Part shown: positions 8,746-16,904 of the stretch, in pieces | Layout: the number at the start of each line of letters is the position of its first letter | Position numbering within the stretch: the stretch's first letter is position 1 | Source of the DNA: Nocardia anocheti | Lineage (GTDB): Bacteria > Actinomycetota > Actinomycetes > Mycobacteriales > Mycobacteriaceae | Direction: 5' to 3' | Assembly (NCBI RefSeq): GCF_029675105.1 | Contig: NZ_JAQQFV010000003.1 | Span: 248,001 to 312,000 of the forward strand | Length of the DNA stretch: 64,000 nucleotides | Made by a program: the position numbers and the translations under genes | The notes under the pieces: model-generated | Told to the model about the DNA's origin: nothing | Database searches by the model: none | Seen by the model: the letters and a program-made list of their open reading frames with translations, nothing else

Positions 8746-9625
8746 ATGGCCTACGAAGAGATCCTGTACTCGGTGCGCGACCACATCGCCACCATCAGCA
8801 TGAACCGCCCCGCGGCGCGCAACGGATACACCCTGACCATCGCCGCCGAACTCGGCGACGCGTTCACCGTCGCCGACCGTGATCCGGAGGTGCGCGATCA
8901 TCCTGACCGGTGAAGGGTCGGACTTCTGTGTCGGCATGGACCTGTCCGGCGGCGCGCCCGGCGGCGATGTCGACGACGATTGGCTCGAACCCGCCGGACA
9001 GTGCTCGCGCCGGATCTTCGAGTGCACCAAACCGGTCATCGCCGCGATCCGCGGTGCCGCCGTCGGTGCCGGATCGACGATCATCCTGCCCGCGGACTAC
9101 CGCATCGCCGCCACCGACAGCCGCTTCGGTTACGTCTTCACCCGGCGAGGGTTCTTCCCCGAAGGCGCCTCGGCCTGGCATCTGCCGCGCGTCGTCGGCA
9201 TGGGACGGGCGATGGACTGGATGCTGACCGGTCGGGTGTTTCCCGCGGCGGAGGCACTGGCCGGTGGACTCGTCCATCGCGTCGTCGAGCCCGACGAGGT
9301 CCTGCCCGCCGCCGAGGCCTACGCGCGGGACCTCATCGAGCACACCGCCCCGGTGTCGGTGGCGGTCACCCGCCAGATGTTGTTGCGGCTGAGCGCTTTC
9401 GACAGTCCCTACCCCGCCCATGCCCTGGACTCGAAACTGATCGGCGGACTGGCCACCAGTGCCGACGCGGTCGAGGGCATCACCTCGTTCCTGCAACGCC
9501 GTCGCCCGGACTTCCCCGGCCGGGTGCCGACCGACATACCGAGCTTCGTGCCGTGGACAGGAATCGACGACGCGGCCGCAGCGAACGAACCTCGCCCGCC
9601 GGGTTTCGGCGGTCCAGGAGCATGA
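8746..9625 (+). pseudogene. Enoyl-CoA hydratase/isomerase, interrupted by a 2-bp frameshift
   Basis: The gene starts at the ATG at 8746 (CAGAGG upstream). It encodes a normal crotonase N-terminus (EEILYSVRDHIATISMNRP, then VADRDPEVR) and stops at 8911-8913. The rest of the protein continues in another frame from about 8894: AIILTGEGSDFCVGMDLSGG, KPVIAAIRGAAVGAGSTIIL, FPEGASAWHLPRVVG, and on to 9625. The two halves join at GTGCGCGATCAT. Restoring one CG dinucleotide (GTGCGCGCGATCAT) gives the expected VRAIILTGEG. So either one repeat unit was lost from a short CG run, or the read contains an error there. Both crotonase oxyanion-hole regions are otherwise present, with Glu in FFPEGAS. If the frameshift is real the enzyme is lost. 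Confidence 0.85.
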
Positions 9626-10020
9626 TCGCGGCCGACTACATCCACCACCGCCTCGACCACCTGCTGGTCGAGATCGAAGCGGCGGTGGAACGCGGGCTGA
9701 CACTGGTCGACAGTGTGCGAACCGCGTTCGAGTGCTTCTTCGACGTCGTGGACGAGTCGTTCCTCCTGATGGTCCTCGCGGATCGTCGCGAACAGTCGCC
9801 GCTCCCGCTGCGCGAAGCCAACGAGCACGTCCTCACTCGACTGGCCGGGGTGATCCGCATGATCGAGCCCACCCTGGACCCGGTCGAAGCTCGCCTGGCT
9901 GCCGGTTCTACGGCGCGGGTAGCCCTCGCCTATCTCGTCGAGCCGGAACTACCGAGACCGCGAGCCATCGAACAGCTCACAGCGTTGACGCTGACGATCC
10001 TCGACGGAGCACATCGATGA
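9622..10020 (+). CDS. TetR-like ligand-binding domain without an HTH
   Basis: 132 residues from an ATG that overlaps the enoyl-CoA hydratase stop (ATGA), so it is probably translationally coupled. The sequence is all-helical and resembles the C-terminal regulatory domain of TetR proteins: YIHHRLDHLLVEIEAAVERG, then TAFECFFDVVDESFLLMVLAD and ARVALAYLVEPELPRPRAIE. No helix-turn-helix precedes it, since upstream DNA is the hydratase gene. It may be a decayed regulator or a stand-alone partner of another TetR. A hypothetical helical protein unrelated to TetR is possible. Confidence 0.5.
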   Translation: MIAADYIHHRLDHLLVEIEAAVERGLTLVDSVRTAFECFFDVVDESFLLMVLADRREQSPLPLREANEHVLTRLAGVIRMIEPTLDPVEARLAAGSTARVALAYLVEPELPRPRAIEQLTALTLTILDGAHR

Positions 10021-10088
10021 CGACCGGCCCCGCCGCGGAGAAGTCCGGGGCGGGGCACACTGTCGTCCTTGGAGATACTCGGCGCCGG

Positions 10089-10385
10089 TCAGCCGAGGGG
10101 GCCGGTGTCGCAGATGGTGGGGTTGTTGCCGTTGCTGAGCGAGAGCAGCCCGCAGAACAGCAGGCCAGCCGCGTTCGAAGAGCCGGTCGACTCCGCGGCC
10201 TCGTTGCTACCGCCGATGATCGTCTGTGCGGAGCCGGTCTGGACCAACTGGTTGAAGAGTGGAATGGCCGCGTCGGAGCCGGTCGAGTAGTCCTGAGCCG
10301 CCGCGGGTGCTGCTGTGAGGGTGAGGACTGCCGCGGTGAGGGCGAGTGTGCTCGCGGCGAGGCGGTGTGGGTATCGGGCTGTCAT
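10089..10385 (-). CDS. Small secreted protein of unknown function
   Basis: 98 residues. A clear Sec signal peptide (ASTLALTAAVLTLTAAPAAA, cleavage after AAAQD or nearby) leaves about 70 mature residues. These are rich in Ser, Gly and Asn with two Cys (LLFCGLL and TICDTG), which could form a disulfide. No domain recognised. Single gene, convergent with the TetR-like fragment; an imperfect GC hairpin with arms at 10028-10034 and 10049-10055 separates them. Confidence 0.7.
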   Translation of the reverse strand: MTARYPHRLAASTLALTAAVLTLTAAPAAAQDYSTGSDAAIPLFNQLVQTGSAQTIIGGSNEAAESTGSSNAAGLLFCGLLSLSNGNNPTICDTGPLG

Positions 10386-10799
10386 GGGGTTTTCTCCATG
10401 GTCGGATGGGGTGAAACGTGTTCACCCTGCCGTCCCGTTCTGGTGCGCGCCAGCCCGGAATATCAGGGGCGCTGCCCGTGGACCCTTGTCGGTGTCGCGG
10501 TGAGACGGCGATCGCGCTGAACACCAGAGGTTGCGTTGCGCCGCGCGTAGCCGAAAGATGTGGGCGTACAAGCTCTTCGGGGCCAACGGCCAGCGCGTTG
10601 TCCAACCACCGTTCGTTGCGGCACACCGCAAGCCCGTGGGACGGCTACCTCCTGGTCGAGCAGTTCACCGCCGAACATACGCCACCGCTTCCGCAGCACG
10701 GGCGACCGAGCTCCTCCACGCATCTACAACCCGCGGCGCGGCCGCCGACCCTCGCGAATCCACCGATCGCGGGAATTCTCGAGCCAGCACACGGAGTGG
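10386..10799. other. Gene-free stretch
   Basis: 414 bases between the starts and stops of two minus-strand genes. It must hold the promoter of the small secreted protein at its left edge. Frames that remain open here give low-complexity, Arg-rich translations and I recognise nothing in them. It may be decayed sequence. Confidence 0.4.
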
Positions 10800-11456
10800 C
10801 TACCAGCTGTTGACGTGCAGCACCGTGTCGAGCGGTGCGCGCTTGGCGGGCTTGAACTCCGTGCCCTTCGTGTAGGCCACCGGCAGCAACACGCCCTGTC
10901 GAATGTTCGCGGGGATGCCCAACGCTTGCGCGACCTCACGCTCGTATTCGAGGTGCAATGTCGTCCACGCCGAGCCGAGCCCGCGCTCCCGCAACGCCAT
11001 TGCCAGACTCCACGCCGCGGGCAACAACGAACCCCACAGTCCGGCTTGATTCCCCGCCGGGAGTTCGCCACCCGGCACGTGGATGGCTCCGATCACCAGA
11101 ACCGGCACCTGTTCCATGATCTCCGCCAGGTAGGTGGCGCTGGAGGCGACCTTCTCCGCGGTCTCGGGATCTTTCGGCGGCTTCGCCGCTCGGGCGGCCG
11201 CCCCTGCCTCGGCGTAGGCGAAGTAGGACCTGCGGTAGTACTCCGCGACGATCTTCTTCGGCTCCGCGTCGGTCAGCACGAGCCAATGCCAGGCCTGCAT
11301 ATTGCTGCCCGACGGGGCCTGGAGTGCCACGTCGAGCGCGTCGGTCACCACTTCCAGCGGTACGGGTCGCTCCAAGTCGAGGCGCTTGCGTACCGACCGG
11401 GTGGTGGTCAGTACCTCATCGACGGACAGATCCAGATGTGGGAAATCCTCTGCCAT
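10800..11456 (-). CDS. Nitroreductase family protein
   Basis: 218 residues from the ATG at 11456, chosen because GAGGAGG lies 8 bp upstream. Typical FMN-dependent nitroreductase layout: TTRSVRKRLDLERPVPLE near the N-terminus (the Arg-x-x-R FMN phosphate contact), ALQAPSGSNMQAWHWLVLTD (about 45-64), the glycine-rich GSLLPAAWSLAMALRERGLG stretch (about 145-164), and a C-terminal GILLPVAYTKG-type region read as GVLLPVAYTKGTEFKPAKRA. Predicted to be a cytoplasmic NAD(P)H-dependent reductase; physiological substrate unknown. Single gene. Confidence 0.88.
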   Translation of the reverse strand: MAEDFPHLDLSVDEVLTTTRSVRKRLDLERPVPLEVVTDALDVALQAPSGSNMQAWHWLVLTDAEPKKIVAEYYRRSYFAYAEAGAAARAAKPPKDPETAEKVASSATYLAEIMEQVPVLVIGAIHVPGGELPAGNQAGLWGSLLPAAWSLAMALRERGLGSAWTTLHLEYEREVAQALGIPANIRQGVLLPVAYTKGTEFKPAKRAPLDTVLHVNSW

Positions 11457-11531
11457 AGCTGCCTCCTCGGGATGATCGGTTTCGGGATGTGGCGGATCGC
11501 GGTCGGCGGCACGGTCGTTGAACAACGCAGG

Positions 11532-11864
11532 CTACTCACCGCGTATTCGAAGGGTCGCGATGCCGCGGCCGGAATCCACGAGTTGGTCGAGTGGGTCGCG
11601 CAGGGTCAGCCGCTGATCTGTGGCGGTGCTCAGGCGGATCCGCGTCTGGCCGGTGGTGTCGCCGTGCGGGTCGACGAGCACCGTGTACCGCCCGGCCCGG
11701 GGCAGGACGGTGCCGTCGATATAGCCCTTACCACCGGCCGACGGGGCGATCCGCAGTCCGAGGCCACCCGCGTCCGCGCTGTCGCCGTCGGTGGTCGATC
11801 CGCCACAGCCCGCGGCGCCGAGCAGCGCGGTAGCGATGACGGCGAAGCGGGTCGAAACGCCCAT
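11532..11864 (-). CDS. Small putative lipoprotein
   Basis: 110 residues from the ATG at 11864. The N-terminus TRFAVIATALLGAAGCGGS has a hydrophobic stretch ending in a plausible lipobox (AAGC) followed by Gly/Ser/Thr/Asp-rich linker, as in actinobacterial lipoproteins. The mature domain, about 75 residues (GKGYIDGTVLPRAGRYTVLV, then PHGDTTGQTRIRLSTATD), looks like a small beta-sandwich that ends with TLRIRGE. Function unknown. The ribosome-binding site is weak, so the start is provisional. Divergent from the F420-type oxidoreductase. Confidence 0.6.
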   Translation of the reverse strand: MGVSTRFAVIATALLGAAGCGGSTTDGDSADAGGLGLRIAPSAGGKGYIDGTVLPRAGRYTVLVDPHGDTTGQTRIRLSTATDQRLTLRDPLDQLVDSGRGIATLRIRGE

Positions 11865-11935
11865 GGAAGAACCATAGTGTTCCGGGAGGCATCCCGAGGG
11901 GAATAGGACGGGGCGGGTCGACGGTTGCGATCGGC

Positions 11936-12769
11936 ATGACGAAGCTTGCCGGAACATACGGTGTGTGGCGCGGGTACCTGGGGTTCACCCCGGAGGACGC
12001 GCGGGAGATCGAAGAGCTGGGGTTCGGGGCGCTTTGGCTGGGTGGTTCGCCGCCCGCGGATCTGGCGGCGGCCGAATCGCTGCTGGCGGCGACGGAATCG
12101 CTGACCGTCGGAACCAGCATCGTCAACATCTGGACGGCGCCCGCCGCGGAGGTGGCGGAGTCGTTCCACCGGATCGAACAGCGCTTTCCCGGGCGGTTCC
12201 TGCTCGGCATCGGCGCCGGTCATCGCGAGGCCAACGGCGCGGGCGCGATCAAGCCGTACGACGCTCTGGTGAGTTATCTGGACGAGCTCGACGCGGCGGG
12301 CGTGCCGACGGAGAGCCGGGCGCTCGCGGCGCTCGGTCCGCGGGTGCTGGAACTGGCCTGCGCGCGGACCGCCGGTGCGCTGCCGTATCTCGCCCCGCCG
12401 GAGCACACCCGGATCGCCCGGGGGGTCGTCGATGCGGACGCGCTGTTGGTCGCGGAGCAGAAGGTTGTCGTCGACGGTGACTCCGACCGTGCGCGAGCTG
12501 TCGCCCGGAAGATGATCCCGATGTATCTGGGATTGGCGAACTATGTCAGCAATCTGCGCCGACTCGGCTTCACCGACGAGGACCTGACGAGTCCGGGCAG
12601 CGATCGGCTCATCGATGTCCTCGCGCTCCACGGCGAACCCGACCGGGTAGCCGCCGGGTTGGCCGAGCACCTCGACGCCGGGGCTGGCCATGTCGCGATC
12701 CAGGTCTTGAACGAGGACTACCTCGGCGCCCTGCGCACCTTGGCGGCAGCGCTTCCCCTCGCCAGGTGA
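11936..12769 (+). CDS. LLM-class F420-dependent oxidoreductase (TIGR03620-like)
   Basis: 277 residues. Luciferase-like TIM barrel with IEELGFGALWLGGSPPADL near the start, LTVGTSIVNIWTAP (about 58-71), RFPGRFLLGIGAGHREANG (about 83-101), GPRVLELACARTAGALPYL, and a C-terminal AGAGHVAIQVLNED. These match the F420-linked actinobacterial branch usually called TIGR03620. It would transfer hydride to or from F420 in the cytoplasm; substrate unknown. Single gene with a hairpin terminator 10 bp downstream. Confidence 0.85.
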   Translation: MTKLAGTYGVWRGYLGFTPEDAREIEELGFGALWLGGSPPADLAAAESLLAATESLTVGTSIVNIWTAPAAEVAESFHRIEQRFPGRFLLGIGAGHREANGAGAIKPYDALVSYLDELDAAGVPTESRALAALGPRVLELACARTAGALPYLAPPEHTRIARGVVDADALLVAEQKVVVDGDSDRARAVARKMIPMYLGLANYVSNLRRLGFTDEDLTSPGSDRLIDVLALHGEPDRVAAGLAEHLDAGAGHVAIQVLNEDYLGALRTLAAALPLAR

Positions 12770-12778
12770 GGTGACGGT

Positions 12779-12817
12779 CGCCCGACCCGCCAGCACCCAG
12801 GGGTGTCGGGTCGGGCG
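12779..12817. terminator. Bidirectional hairpin terminator
   Basis: A perfect 11-bp stem (CGCCCGACCCG at 12779-12789 with CGGGTCGGGCG at 12807-12817) closes a 17-nt loop that can itself pair (CACCC/GGGTG). It sits between two convergent genes and can serve both. No U-tract, as is common in high-GC actinobacteria. Confidence 0.75.
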
Positions 12818-12822
12818 GCGGT

Positions 12823-13518
12823 TCAGTGCTCGGGGACTCGTTCGTGCAGGGTCAGGAGGCGGTGGTCGAATCGGTTGCGGAACTGGGGGATCTCTTTGCT
12901 GATCGGGCGTAGTTCGGCGACCAGTTGGGTGGCCAGGGCGCGCAGGCGCACGTTCGACTCCTGGGAACGCCAGCGCAGCAGTCGGAACGCCTGATCCGAG
13001 GTCAGGCCGTAGATGAGCATGAGCGCGCCCTTGGCCTGCTCGATGGTCTGGCGGCCCTCGTAGGATTCCGCGCCTTCCTGGTCGGTGCCGTCGTCGACCA
13101 GGTCGGTGATCTCGATGTAGTAGCCGAGGATGCCGATGACCGCGTCGTGATCGTCGTGGATCAGGTCGGTGACCGCGATGACCTCGTGTTCGAAACCGGC
13201 GGTGTCGATGATGCGGTGACGGCTCGAGAACGGTTCGCTGTTCTCGATCATGGTGGTGATCGCGCCCGCGACGCGGTCGCGGTCGTCGGGATGCTGGTGT
13301 GACAGGAGCAGTTCGGTGGTCGGCTCGACCTGGCCGGGGGCGTAGCCGTGCATGGCGGCGACCTCGTCGGACCATTCCCAGCGTTTCTCGCCGAACCAGA
13401 ATCGGAAGCTGCCGATGGGCTGTTGGGTTCCGGTGCCGATCACCGCCTCGACCTCGGCGGCGCCGCTGGGCGACACGCTCGACTCGACGGGGGATTCGCC
13501 GAGGAGCTCTTGATCCAT
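12823..13518 (-). CDS. PAS-ANTAR domain protein
   Basis: 231 residues from the ATG at 13518 (a GTG three codons upstream at 13527 is an alternative). A PAS fold occupies about residues 35-140: GSFRFWFGEKRWEWSDEVAA, HPDDRDRVAGAI, and a closing VIGILGYYIEITDLV. The C-terminal ANTAR domain follows: YEGRQTIEQAKGALMLIYGL, then QAFRLLRWRSQESN and LRALATQLV (about 155-205). ANTAR proteins bind paired RNA hairpins and prevent transcription termination. Here the PAS domain would be the sensor. No cognate receptor or kinase gene is adjacent. It lies 58 bp after the HTH-less TetR-like gene on the same strand, so the two may be co-transcribed. Confidence 0.9.
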   Translation of the reverse strand: MDQELLGESPVESSVSPSGAAEVEAVIGTGTQQPIGSFRFWFGEKRWEWSDEVAAMHGYAPGQVEPTTELLLSHQHPDDRDRVAGAITTMIENSEPFSSRHRIIDTAGFEHEVIAVTDLIHDDHDAVIGILGYYIEITDLVDDGTDQEGAESYEGRQTIEQAKGALMLIYGLTSDQAFRLLRWRSQESNVRLRALATQLVAELRPISKEIPQFRNRFDHRLLTLHERVPEH

Positions 13519-13576
13519 GTCGGTCACTGTTTCCGTTCGTCGGGTCCATCGATGTCGTTCGCGTCGAACCGACGGT

Positions 13577-14089
13577 TCAGGGGTTGGCACGCATGCGCTC
13601 GATTCGGTCGAGCAGCGCTTCGAGGCAGTCCTCGAACTCGGCGGTGCCGTGGTCCTGTGACAGCTTCGGTTGCAGGCGAGAGAGATTCGGGAACTCGGCG
13701 AGCGCGCGGTGGGACGGCGCACGTTCGTCGTCGGGGATCGACAGGTGGCCCGCCGCCTCCAGCAGCAACTGCCCGAGCAGGAAGGTCGTGAAGGAGCGGT
13801 AGGTCGCGACCGCCTCGTCGTCGTCGAAGCCGTAGGACAGCATCGCGTCGAGGAATGCCTCCACCCACCGCAGGTGACCCAGCGGTGGCCGAGCCCAGGG
13901 AGCCCCCGGGGTGAGCGAGGCCGCGGGGGCGAACAGGTCCGCCTCGCGCAGGACGATTCGCCGGACCCCGTGGGCGAGTCGCACCAGGAAATCCTGCCAG
14001 CTCGCCGACGACGCCGCCGCCAGCAGGCACTCGCCGATCGCGTCGTCGGCTTCGGTGTCACGTTCGCCGACGGAACCCTCACCGCACAT
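13577..14089 (-). CDS. HTH-less paralogue of the neighbouring TetR regulator
   Basis: 170 residues. From about residue 29 it matches the C-terminal domain of the divergent TetR at 14279-15013 almost block for block: WQDFLVRLAHGVR, then WARPPLGHLRWVEAFLDAML, SYGFDDDEAVATYRS, FTTFLLGQLLLEAAGH and EFPNLSRLQPKLSQDH. The first 28 residues are unrelated and acidic, and no helix-turn-helix is present. So it keeps the dimerisation/ligand domain of the tetracycline-repressor-like family but cannot bind DNA alone. It could form heterodimers with its neighbour and inactivate it, or compete for ligand (inference). It is transcribed away from the full-length regulator across a palindrome at 14112-14126. 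Confidence 0.75.
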   Translation of the reverse strand: MCGEGSVGERDTEADDAIGECLLAAASSASWQDFLVRLAHGVRRIVLREADLFAPAASLTPGAPWARPPLGHLRWVEAFLDAMLSYGFDDDEAVATYRSFTTFLLGQLLLEAAGHLSIPDDERAPSHRALAEFPNLSRLQPKLSQDHGTAEFEDCLEALLDRIERMRANP

Positions 14090-14111
14090 TCGTCACAATC
14101 TAGCGGCCGCC

Positions 14112-14126
14112 GTTTACCTTGTAAAC
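14112..14126. promoter_or_regulatory. Perfect palindrome, candidate TetR operator
   Basis: GTTTACCTTGTAAAC has perfect 6-bp arms and a 3-bp centre. It lies 23 bp before the start of the HTH-less paralogue and 152 bp before the full-length TetR, in their shared divergent region. Symmetry and AT content against a GC-rich background make it a strong operator candidate. Confidence 0.65.
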
Positions 14127-14278
14127 TCCACAGCTCAGCCGCTGTTTCTCCGAGGAATCGACGCGGTGGCCAGCCTCGATGGCCGACCCGCGCCCTTCGG
14201 GTGTTTAGGGACTGGGTGGGCGGTGAAATAGTCTGACCGTTGGTCCTGCTTCGACGCGTGTAGTGAGGGGATGTTTCG

Positions 14279-15013
14279 GTGGACGAACATCACGACGATC
14301 GCGTAGAGGGTGCGGCGACGTCGCCGGACCCTCGCGGTGCCGAGTCGGGCGACAACGAGCGAGCGGCCTTGAGTCGCCGCCGGATCCTCGAGGTCGCCAT
14401 CGACCTCGTCGATCAGGAAGGTCTGCGCAAGCTGACCATGCGGCGGCTCGGCTCGGCCTGCGGGGTCGAGGCGATGGCGCTCTACCGCTATGTGCACAGC
14501 CGCGAGGATCTGCTCAGCGGCATCGTGGCGCTGCTGGTCGACGATCTGCACGAGCACCAGCTCGCGGCGCGTCGCAAGGAGGACGGCTGGCAGGATTTCC
14601 TGGTGCGACTCGCGCACGGCGTGCGACAGATCGCGCTGGACCATCCGGAGCTGTTCCCGCTCGTGGCGACCAGGGCGCCGGAGGCCCCATGGGTGCGCCC
14701 GCCGCTGCGCAGCCTGCGCTGGATGGAGACCTTCCTGGACACGCTGCTGTCCTACGGCTTCGACGACGACGCCGCGGTCTCGGCCTACCGCTCCTACACG
14801 ACGTTCCTGCTCGGCCAGTTGCTGCTCGAGGTCGCCGGACGCGCGCCGGGCCTACCGGCGGAGCCGGATCGCTCGGTCGCCGACCAGCTGTCGGGCTTTC
14901 CGAACCTGTCCCGCCTGGAATCGAAACTCGCCGAGGACCACAGCGCCCTGGAATTCGACGAGTCACTGGAATCGCTGCTCGATCGCCTGGAGCGCACCCT
15001 TCCGGTCGAATGA
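14279..15013 (+). CDS. TetR-family regulator with tetracycline-repressor-like C-terminal domain
   Basis: 244 residues from a GTG preceded by GTGAGGGG. After a 30-residue acidic leader comes a complete HTH: ALSRRRILEVAIDLVDQEGL, LTMRRLGSACGVEAMALYRY, VHSREDLLSGIVALL (about residues 31-85). The C-terminal domain (about 95-235) is the TetR_C type shared with the truncated paralogue at 13577-14089. It probably binds the palindrome at 14112-14126 and controls both divergent genes. Its target beyond that is unclear; the convergent GH15 gene is not in its transcription unit. Confidence 0.9.
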   Translation: MDEHHDDRVEGAATSPDPRGAESGDNERAALSRRRILEVAIDLVDQEGLRKLTMRRLGSACGVEAMALYRYVHSREDLLSGIVALLVDDLHEHQLAARRKEDGWQDFLVRLAHGVRQIALDHPELFPLVATRAPEAPWVRPPLRSLRWMETFLDTLLSYGFDDDAAVSAYRSYTTFLLGQLLLEVAGRAPGLPAEPDRSVADQLSGFPNLSRLESKLAEDHSALEFDESLESLLDRLERTLPVE

Positions 15014-15025
15014 CCGAGGTTCGGG

Positions 15026-16891
15026 TCATGGGGTCGATTCGGCGCGGTCGAGTTCCTCGTCGAGGGCTTGGGCGGCGGCGATGAGGGCCAGGTGGGTGAA
15101 GGCCTGGGGGAAGTTGCCGAGTTGTTCGCCGGAGGGGCCGATCTCCTCGGCGAACAGGCCGACGTGGTTGGCGTAGGTGAGCATCTTCTCGAAGGCGTAG
15201 CGCGCCTGCTGTACGCGGCCCGCGCGCGCGAGGGCTTCGACGTAGAGGAAGCTGCACATGTTGAACGTGCCTTCGGTGCCGCGCAAGCCGTCCGGTGACG
15301 CCTCCGGGTCGTACCGATAGACCAGGCTGTCGCTGACGAGTTCGCGTTCCATCGCGTCCATCGTGCTCGTCCACATGGGGTCCGATGCCGCCAGGAAGCC
15401 CATGCGTGGCATGAGCAGCAGGGACGCGTCCAGGACGTGGGTGTCGAAGTGCTGCACGAAGGCCTGGCGTTCGGTGTCGTAGCCGCGTTCGACGATCTGC
15501 TCGAAGACGGCGTCGCGTTCGGTGCGCCAGCGAATGAGGTCGGCGGGTCGGCCCTCGTCGGTCGCGAGTCGGATGGCGCGATCGAAGGCCACCCAGGTCA
15601 TCAGGCGGCTGAAGGTGAAGTTCTGTCGGCCGCCTCTGGTCTCCCAGATGCCCTCGTCGGGGCGGTCCCAGTTGTCGGCGAGCCAGTCGACGAGTCCGGC
15701 GAACATCTTCCATCCGGTGATGCCCGCGATGCCGGTGGCCTGGGCGAGCGCGTCGGCGGCCTCGCCGTAGATGTCGAGCTGGATCTGGTCCGCGGCGCCG
15801 TTGCCGAGCCGGACCGGCGCGGAGTCGCGATAGCCGGACAGGTGGTCGAGAGTTTCCTCGGTGAGCTTCGGGTCGCCGTCGACCCGGTACATGATCTGCA
15901 GCGGTTCACCGGAGGCGGTGCCGCCCGCCCCGACGCGGTCGCGCAACCACCGGCGGAAGGCATGCGCCTCCTCGGTGAAGCCGAGATCCCGCAGCGCCCG
16001 CACCGACAGGGAGGCGTCGCGGATCCAGGTGTAGCGGTAGTCCCAGTTGCGTTCGCCGCCGATCTGCTCGGGCAGGCCCATGGTGGCGGCGGCGATGGGG
16101 GCGCCGGTCGGGGCGTAGGTGAGCAGTTTGAGGGTGATCGCCGAGCGGTTGACCATGTCGCGCCAGCGACCCCGGTAGGTCGAGGTGCGCAGCCAGGTCT
16201 GCCAGTAGCGTCTGCACCGGTCGAACGCGGCGCGCACGCTGTCGTAGGTCGACCGTTCGGACAGCTCGGCGCCAGGCGGAGCGGTGGTGAGCACGACACC
16301 GGCGACCTCACCGGCGGTGAGGGTGAAGTCCGAGACGGTGTCGGTGCCGTCGGCGCGCACGGTGATCTGGGCGGAGGTCTCGAGGTGCAGGGCGGCCACG
16401 GGGGAGTCGAAGACGGCGGCGTGGTCGTCGACGAGTCCGAGGGTGTGGGTGGCGCGACCGTAGTCGAAGCGGGGTCGGCAACTCAGGGTGAAGGTGAGCG
16501 TGCCGCGCACCACCCGGATGACGCGCACGAGCCGGTGACGGTCGGCCGGTGCGTCGCCGACCAGCGGTTCCATGAAGTCGGCGACCTCGCCGACCCCGTC
16601 GGGGCCGCTGAAGCGGGTGAGCAGGATGGCGGTGTCGGGGAGATAGAGCTGACGGACCGTGACGGTGTGCGAGGTGTCGATCGCGACGGCGCAGTATCCG
16701 CCCTTCTCGCTGTCGAGCAGCGAGGCGAACACGCTGGGCGCGTCGAAGCGGGGCGCGCACCACCAGTCGATCGTCGCGTCCGACGACACCAGGGCGGCGG
16801 TCTGCAGATCTCCGACGATGCCGTGCTCGTCGATCGGTGGGTACTCGTTCACACCTCCAGCGAACACGCGCACCCCGCTGCCCGTCCTCAC
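15026..16891 (-). CDS. Glycoside hydrolase family 15 protein (glucoamylase/trehalase-like)
   Basis: 621 residues from a GTG; internal GTGs at 16873 and 16852 are alternative starts, the latter giving the usual [20 protein letters not shown] beginning. An N-terminal beta domain with [19 protein letters not shown] (about 43-61) precedes an alpha/alpha barrel. Barrel motifs include [20 protein letters not shown] (about 277-296, with the conserved Asp-rich substrate loop), [17 protein letters not shown], and the catalytic-Glu region [20 protein letters not shown] near residue 590. The family hydrolyses alpha-glucosidic bonds; mycobacterial members act on trehalose. No signal peptide, so probably cytoplasmic. 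It may be the last gene after the paralogous operon that ends at 16905, with a 13-bp gap, so co-transcription with the glycolipid operon is possible. Confidence 0.88.
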   Translation of the reverse strand: MRTGSGVRVFAGGVNEYPPIDEHGIVGDLQTAALVSSDATIDWWCAPRFDAPSVFASLLDSEKGGYCAVAIDTSHTVTVRQLYLPDTAILLTRFSGPDGVGEVADFMEPLVGDAPADRHRLVRVIRVVRGTLTFTLSCRPRFDYGRATHTLGLVDDHAAVFDSPVAALHLETSAQITVRADGTDTVSDFTLTAGEVAGVVLTTAPPGAELSERSTYDSVRAAFDRCRRYWQTWLRTSTYRGRWRDMVNRSAITLKLLTYAPTGAPIAAATMGLPEQIGGERNWDYRYTWIRDASLSVRALRDLGFTEEAHAFRRWLRDRVGAGGTASGEPLQIMYRVDGDPKLTEETLDHLSGYRDSAPVRLGNGAADQIQLDIYGEAADALAQATGIAGITGWKMFAGLVDWLADNWDRPDEGIWETRGGRQNFTFSRLMTWVAFDRAIRLATDEGRPADLIRWRTERDAVFEQIVERGYDTERQAFVQHFDTHVLDASLLLMPRMGFLAASDPMWTSTMDAMERELVSDSLVYRYDPEASPDGLRGTEGTFNMCSFLYVEALARAGRVQQARYAFEKMLTYANHVGLFAEEIGPSGEQLGNFPQAFTHLALIAAAQALDEELDRAESTP

Positions 16892-16904
16892 CCGGAGAGG
16901 GTGA

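Noticed and set aside
8879..8913. Programmed ribosomal frameshift in the enoyl-CoA hydratase
   Set aside because: No slippery heptamer or clear stimulatory structure, and the family is not known to use one. A 2-bp contraction of a CG run is simpler.
10386..10799. Decayed transposase or hidden gene
   Set aside because: Frames here are open but show no recognisable motif or ribosome-binding site, so I leave it as a gene-free stretch.
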